From Paramacrobiotus richtersi (lineage: Eukaryota; Tardigrada; Eutardigrada; Parachela; Macrobiotidae), in contig JAQGAU010000704.1 of the NCBI GenBank assembly GCA_034698045.1, positions 1 through 24,759 of the forward strand: DNA of 24,759 bases, written 5' to 3'. This document shows, one piece after another, positions 20,473 through 24,759 of the stretch. The position numbers and the translations under genes are program-made. Below the pieces are notes generated by a model. That model was not told where the DNA came from. It ran no database searches and was given only the letters and a program-made list of their open reading frames with translations. Every line of letters begins with the position of its first letter. Position 1 is the first letter of the stretch.

Positions 20473-20494
20473 TAACGTTAACAACGCTTGCGTG
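20473..20494. promoter_or_regulatory. 22-bp upstream element identical in both blocks (B)
   Basis: Identical to 10677-10698. It is the last sequence clearly shared by the two blocks on this side, followed here by AT-rich DNA without similarity to block A. Confidence 0.4.
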
Positions 20495-20939
20495 CGCTCT
20501 TAAAGTATTAAAGTTTATTAATTTAATATTGTTTATTCACAATATAGTACTAAGCCATAAGTAAGCGGTAAAAGATAAAAAATAGTGAAGAATTTTCACC
20601 AGTCGGCACGGCATGGAACCGGCGACAGCGATACAGGCTGGCGGCTCAATGAAGAACATCTTTTTCCCAGTGTGGTTTGTGTTCAGTTTTTCTATCAGGA
20701 AAAACCACACAATTCATTGTGATTTGCATAAACTTTCGATTTCATTGCACAATGCACATCATTCCGCAGAATCGGCCTCCTTTCTTCAGTACTTGCAGTA
20801 GCTAGACTTCTCGGCGATGCACGTCTGTACATTAAAGTAGAGTCGGTTTTCTCACGCGCACAGTGCGAAATAATGAGTCTGCTAGTCTTCTATTGTTGAG
20901 AAAGTGTGGCGAACGGCGCATCGGCGCAGTGACAGCAAC

Positions 20940-21055
20940 ATGGTCCGAGCGGCCGAGAAAGAGACGCTCGAGTATAAGACAGCGAAGAAAGAGCTGCTCA
21001 AGCTCCTAGAAAGCGAAAGCGTGTTGAGCAGTTTGTTGATGAGTCTACTGTTCGG
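20940..21055 (+). CDS. Possible first coding exon, charged amphipathic N-terminus
   Basis: CAACATGG at 20936-20943 is a good start context. The frame reads MVRAAEKETLEYKTAKKELL, then LLES and a leucine-rich end (SSLLMSLLFG). It is rich in Glu/Lys/Leu with heptad-like spacing, suggesting a helix. The frame ends at TAA 21057-21059, but CTGTTCGG|GTAAAT just before it is a usable splice donor (phase 2). It may therefore be exon 1 of a plus-strand gene, possibly the one ending in the PTB exon, rather than a 39-residue ORF. Linkage was not demonstrated and no family was recognised. Confidence 0.4.
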
Positions 21056-21743
21056 GTAAATCAAACCGGCAATCATTGTTTCGTTGAATGATTAGAAAAA
21101 CGGTCACGACGAACCGGACCACATGACCATATACCGGACGGTAACACACACCGCTCCGCTCATTAGTTTTGCATTTCTTCCTTCACGATCGGGAAAAGAT
21201 CGGCTAGTCGGATGTCCAGTTAGTCAAACACTTCGGAACGGTATATACTGACGTTGTATGTGGACTGATATGGAAGTAATTCGAAAGCGTAATCAAAAAT
21301 GTGTCAAAACGTTCAAGCTTTCGGTGAACGAATGGCATCGGTTTAGTGGTTCTGCTCACTAGTTTTTATTAATTCAGCTTTCCTACGAAATCATCAGCTC
21401 TTATTCTGTTAATAAAAACTTTCAAAGACGTGCTTCGAAAGCATATTCAAGCGCCCGACGAGCATTTGCTTTGATATAGGGTTCTAGCGCAATCATTCCA
21501 TAAAATGAAATGAATAATGCCATATGTGTTCAGTGCAATCTGTTATCTGGCCAGGACCCGGAAGTCGCAAGAACAGAGACTAATAAACGTCATCCGCATG
21601 GTACATGAAGTAAACGTTAGGCCATTAAGTACACCTACTCTGTGAACGATACATCACAAATAATTTGTACTATTTCTCGGGTTTACATCCGTGAGTAAAA
21701 TTTGATTAAAAATTCGGCGACGCGAGGCAAGGTGCACTGGATG

Positions 21744-21812
21744 TATAAATGCTGGTAGCAGCAGCGGTTTGATGCAATTAACTCGCGGATCGCTGCTCTT
21801 TATTCAGTACTT
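21744..21812 (+). promoter_or_regulatory. TATA box and possible untranslated first exon
   Basis: TATAAAT at 21744-21750 is followed at about 60 bp by ACTT|GTAAGTGA, a strong splice donor (exon end 21812). A start about 30 bp after the TATA would give a short non-coding exon of roughly 39 nt. It could serve a downstream plus-strand gene such as the PTB gene. No transcript evidence is available. Confidence 0.35.
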
Positions 21813-24315
21813 GTAAGTGAAGCATTCGCCACTGGCATGATAGCACATGCCCACTGTATGGTCGCCTCATAATTACGAAACTCACATTCAACATCGAGAA
21901 TGATTTTTAGCACATCGCAATGAACCGTTGAGATATGGTTAGATCCATAATCGCCGTAATGTGTAACGATGATATGTCCAAACGTTGCATAAACTCTATT
22001 TGCCAACTAATGAGTATCCGCTAAAAATGAATATCTTTATGATTACGATATTGTTGTCCTACATAGCATGCCGTCTGTGTACAGCCCACATAATATTTAC
22101 TTTTTACTCGAGTGCGCAGTATACCTCGGCTGGACGAGCGCCGCGGCAGTGAGATGGAAAGGTACCGGTTTCCTTAGGAAATTACATACCTTGAGTACAC
22201 ATTTACGCACTCATCTCGTAACAGTTTATGACCACTTGTTTGATAGGCGCTATCTGGTTTTATGGATGCTTGAAAAAAGAAGAGTTTATCGGCAAATATG
22301 AGACCATTATATCTTAGCCATCGGGTGGTATAATTAGCATCATTCGAAATGTGTGAAAGATATGCACATGTTCCCTGTTATAAAGAACCAGTCAATATCG
22401 TCCGCAGCCGTTGAAAAACCGCGAGAAAAAACAATTGATTCGCGCTTGATTGGCTCTGTCCTCTCTCTTCGATTAAAACACTTTTTCTAACCGTGTGAGG
22501 CTATGAACTTGTGAATTCCCAAGGTAATCAAATCGAGGTAAATTAATGTCTTTGAATTAAAAAGAACGAACAGTGGGTGCACGTTTAAATATAGCTCGGT
22601 TGGGTCGTTTTAAGATGAGACAAACACAACGTGCTCGCATGTATCGATGGTACCGCCCACCAGGCCGACGTTAATATGTTAGCGATTGACGAGATGTGGT
22701 CAGTTTTATTCAATACGCGCACATTCAGAGCAACATCTCTCCGAACCAGTTCTAGCGTCTTATGCATGTTAAGGAAGCCGCAGTTTAGAGAAAACAGACA
22801 TCACAGGTGGTGAATAAATTTTCTCCGTGTCTCTACTTTAAAACCCGTCTATTACTTTCGGCCTCTCAACGGACATGGTAAAGATTTTCTTTTAACCTGA
22901 ACAAGACAGTGTATTATCTGCGGAAAATTGCCGATATCGTTGAGGAAAATATGAATGGCCCAACTGTGAACGCATATCTCGACACTTTAGCCGCCATAAT
23001 TTCCTCTCTACTGCACAACTGACTAGGAATGTTGTTTGCACCCTTTTCTTGATGGAATTACAGCTGCTGAATGGGCATATTTTCTCTTGTATGGATTGGC
23101 TCCGTTGATTACGATGTAGAGTTTACCGAATGGTGAAAGTGTTTTTATGATATCTCACTGTTTTCCGGCCGTGGACTGTTAACTGCACAGTCTTATCCTC
23201 TGTTATACCGTTGTACTCCAAGCTGACGGATCTACCTGAAAAGTGGAGGAGATTTATTGCTGACAGCGGCAGTTTGTTCGCCATTTGCCTTGTTCACTCT
23301 TTCGCAAAATCGAATCAACCAAACAGTGATTTTGCTGTTGGCACTGGATGTGTTACTCTGATCATTTGCTGAGTTTTTTCCAATCGTATTGTGCATTATT
23401 TGGCGGAAGAGGCGGCTGGGAGAAGATGCTTGAGATGTGATGCGGTAAGTGGTCAAATCGATCTGTTTTAATGAATGTTAAACCACTAACTGCATTGTTC
23501 GTCTGATGCGGGGTTAATCAATGTGAATGACTGCAGCTTAACAAGTGAAGCATTTAATTTTGTCAAGTTTTTTCTTAACCGACCGTTAGTTTCATCCGGA
23601 TTAGTGCAACGTTTTACCCATACCGTATGTATTCCCATTTTGCAAAGATTGCACCTTTTGAATACAACATTTCTAAGAATTGTTGAATGGATTTCATAGA
23701 CTATAGATGGTTTTAGATTGTTATTTTCGTTTCATTTTGCGAATATACTAAGATTTTATAAAGCGTGAACTGTAGTGGTCTTATATCTGAAATGCTTGGT
23801 ATTGCCATTGTGAACTAGAAACTACTGCACGTACTAATTATTAATATTATGATTAGACTTAACCACATAAATTTTCTACCTTTGTACGTAGTAATATTCA
23901 AGTTGTACCATCAGTCGTACTAAGAAACAGCAGCTTACTTTTTCCCCTTTAATTAACTGCTTTTACAGCGTCTTAGTGTTCAGTTCTGATAATGTTGCCG
24001 TTTCAGCTTTCTTCCTAATACGGAAACTTTCGTTATTCACTTATTTTGATAAGAAAAGAATAATGCTTCTGTATAAACTTCTCAAGAGGCCGCACTTGAA
24101 GATTGATTGTTGTCAGCGGTTCGGTCGGACGAGGAGGCCCGTCGTGACGGGAAGTGATAATCCACTTACCGATCATCAAACCTTGACTGTATAAACCGTC
24201 CACAACACAACTGCGTGAATAATTAATTAACTGTACCGGCTTTGATTGGTCACTATCAGCCTCATTACAGGTCAGACGTCCCGTCGGCTCGTCCAATTGT
24301 CTAAACCGTCCGCAG
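21813..24315. other. Presumed intron or intergenic DNA upstream of the PTB exon
   Basis: No coding exon is convincing. At 21868-21915 there is a segment similar to 10713-10762 (AATTACGAAACTCACATTCA versus AATTACGAAATTCACATTAA). A strong plus-strand donor, GATGCG|GTAAGTGG, occurs at 23444; the frame leading to it is open for only about 25 codons, so it may be a UTR exon. Other short frames (22068-22301, 23232-23456, 23976-24194, 24033-24329) lack family resemblance. Confidence 0.4.
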
Positions 24316-24759
24316 CATGTCTGTCCCATTGTGCCGGTGTCGTGTCCTTTACTTGGGTTGCGCTGTACCCAAAATAACCAAGGACGGCCTCCAGGGTATA
24401 CAGGACCCTTTGAAAGATATTTATCCCGAGGGCGGTGCGGTCGATGCGGCCGGTATCGACGCCTGGCTGAGTATATGGAGTAATGGACTGTTACTGGAGT
24501 ATCTGGATTCTATGGGACTAACGGTAACCAAATTCATGCCTATTGAGACGCTGCACTACTGTGCGGCGGTACGGTATGTGGAGGTGACGGCCATAAGTCC
24601 CGCGGCGCCCCTGTCCGAAGTGGTGACGATGCGCTTCTTCCCATTGGACCATCATCAAGCGGCCAGCAGTCGGCACCATCCACCGTTGTTTGCCTGTATA
24701 ATGCGGCGCACATCCGGTATTAAAGTGTTGGAATGTCACGGGTTCATCTGTAAGAACGA
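24316..24759 (+). CDS. PTB-domain protein, first part (continues beyond the window)
   Basis: After a CCGTCCGCAG acceptor, ATG at 24317-24319 opens a frame of 147 codons that runs off the window. The product begins MSVPLCRCRVLYLGCAVP and then TKDGLQGIQDPL, LSIWSNGLLLEYLDS, FMPIETLHYCAAVRYV and FACIMRR..KVLECHGF. This is the strand-helix-strand order of a phosphotyrosine-binding (PTB/PID) fold: the initial V-x-Y-L-G strand, the I-x-x-C-A-A region and the terminal C-H-x-F strand and helix. It most resembles the CG12581-type PTB group of invertebrates, from memory and so tentative. Such domains bind NPxY-like peptides at the membrane. Use of this ATG would make the exon the first coding exon; otherwise upstream exons are unseen. 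Confidence 0.7.

Larger units (their letters stand above)
14581..20494. repeat. Segmental duplication, block B
   Basis: Direct-orientation counterpart of block A. It contains the intact-looking copy of the U-box/zinc-finger gene and its 3' flank (14581-15024). It lacks the hAT-like insertion, whose empty site is at about 16925-16931. A 45-bp stretch at about 21868-21915 resembles 10713-10762 just beyond block A. The ancestral duplicated segment may therefore have extended further and been split in B by about 1.4 kb of other sequence. Confidence 0.9.
20000..20939. other. Non-coding upstream region with palindromic motifs
   Basis: This follows the point where blocks A and B stop aligning upstream of the gene starts. 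It contains the palindromic module at 20075-20327, the hairpin at 20382-20418, AGATAAG/CTTATCT pairing near 20434-20452 and the shared 22-bp block at 20473-20494. A 62-codon frame at 20613-20801 has a 9-bp inverted repeat inside it (GTGTGGTTT/AAACCACAC) and no family resemblance, so it is not called. Confidence 0.45.

Noticed and set aside
23150..23367. Plus-strand frame of about 70 codons ending LIIC
   Set aside because: No start codon, no donor in frame and no family resemblance.

Overview
This is eukaryotic, almost certainly metazoan, DNA. Coding sequence is split into short exons with GT-AG borders, most introns are 50-600 bp, and flanks are AT-rich. Recognisable families are a Prp19-type U-box, a myotubularin-related fragment and a PTB domain. 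The PTB exon recalls protostome proteins, so an invertebrate is likely. The exact taxon cannot be fixed from sequence alone. No tRNA, rRNA or CRISPR array was seen.

The centre of the window is a direct segmental duplication. Block A (about 2964-10698) and block B (about 14581-20494) each carry one copy of the same minus-strand gene, with about 3.9 kb between them. In copy B, 17 candidate exons (15025-19651) join with matching phases into one 800-residue reading frame. It has an N-terminal Prp19-like U-box, a short basic motif, a Ser-rich segment made of tandemly duplicated exons, and five C2H2-like fingers that all end in H-x4-H. I know of no described family with this architecture, and it is the best candidate here for an undescribed system: a zinc-finger U-box ubiquitin ligase that amplifies both as a whole gene and by internal exon pairs.

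Copy A (3446-9980) has one extra exon pair. It has lost the start codon and six U-box residues, has a one-base insertion next to a splice donor, and has a hAT-like transposon of about 1.5 kb inside exon 9. Its remaining coding indels are multiples of three. It therefore looks like a duplicate that was constrained for a time and then decayed. Two very short gaps (23 and 37 bp in B; 16, 25 and 27 bp in A) are either mutually exclusive exon borders, unusually small introns, or signs that the model is wrong there.

Between the blocks lies an unrecognised minus-strand gene (exons 10853-11397, 13310-13493, possibly 14269-14389). A plus-strand myotubularin-related fragment (12348-12953) sits inside its long intron. 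At the edges, 617-936 is the last exon of a plus-strand gene ending in a PP1-docking-like motif, and 24316-24759 is a plus-strand PTB exon running off the window. The 20.0-24.3 kb region holds palindromic regulatory-looking sequence, a possible first coding exon (20940-21055) and a TATA/first-exon candidate (21744-21812).

A recurring theme is short, near-perfect inverted duplications (10184-10248, 12940-13006, 20382-20418, 24-67). At least one arose after the A/B duplication.
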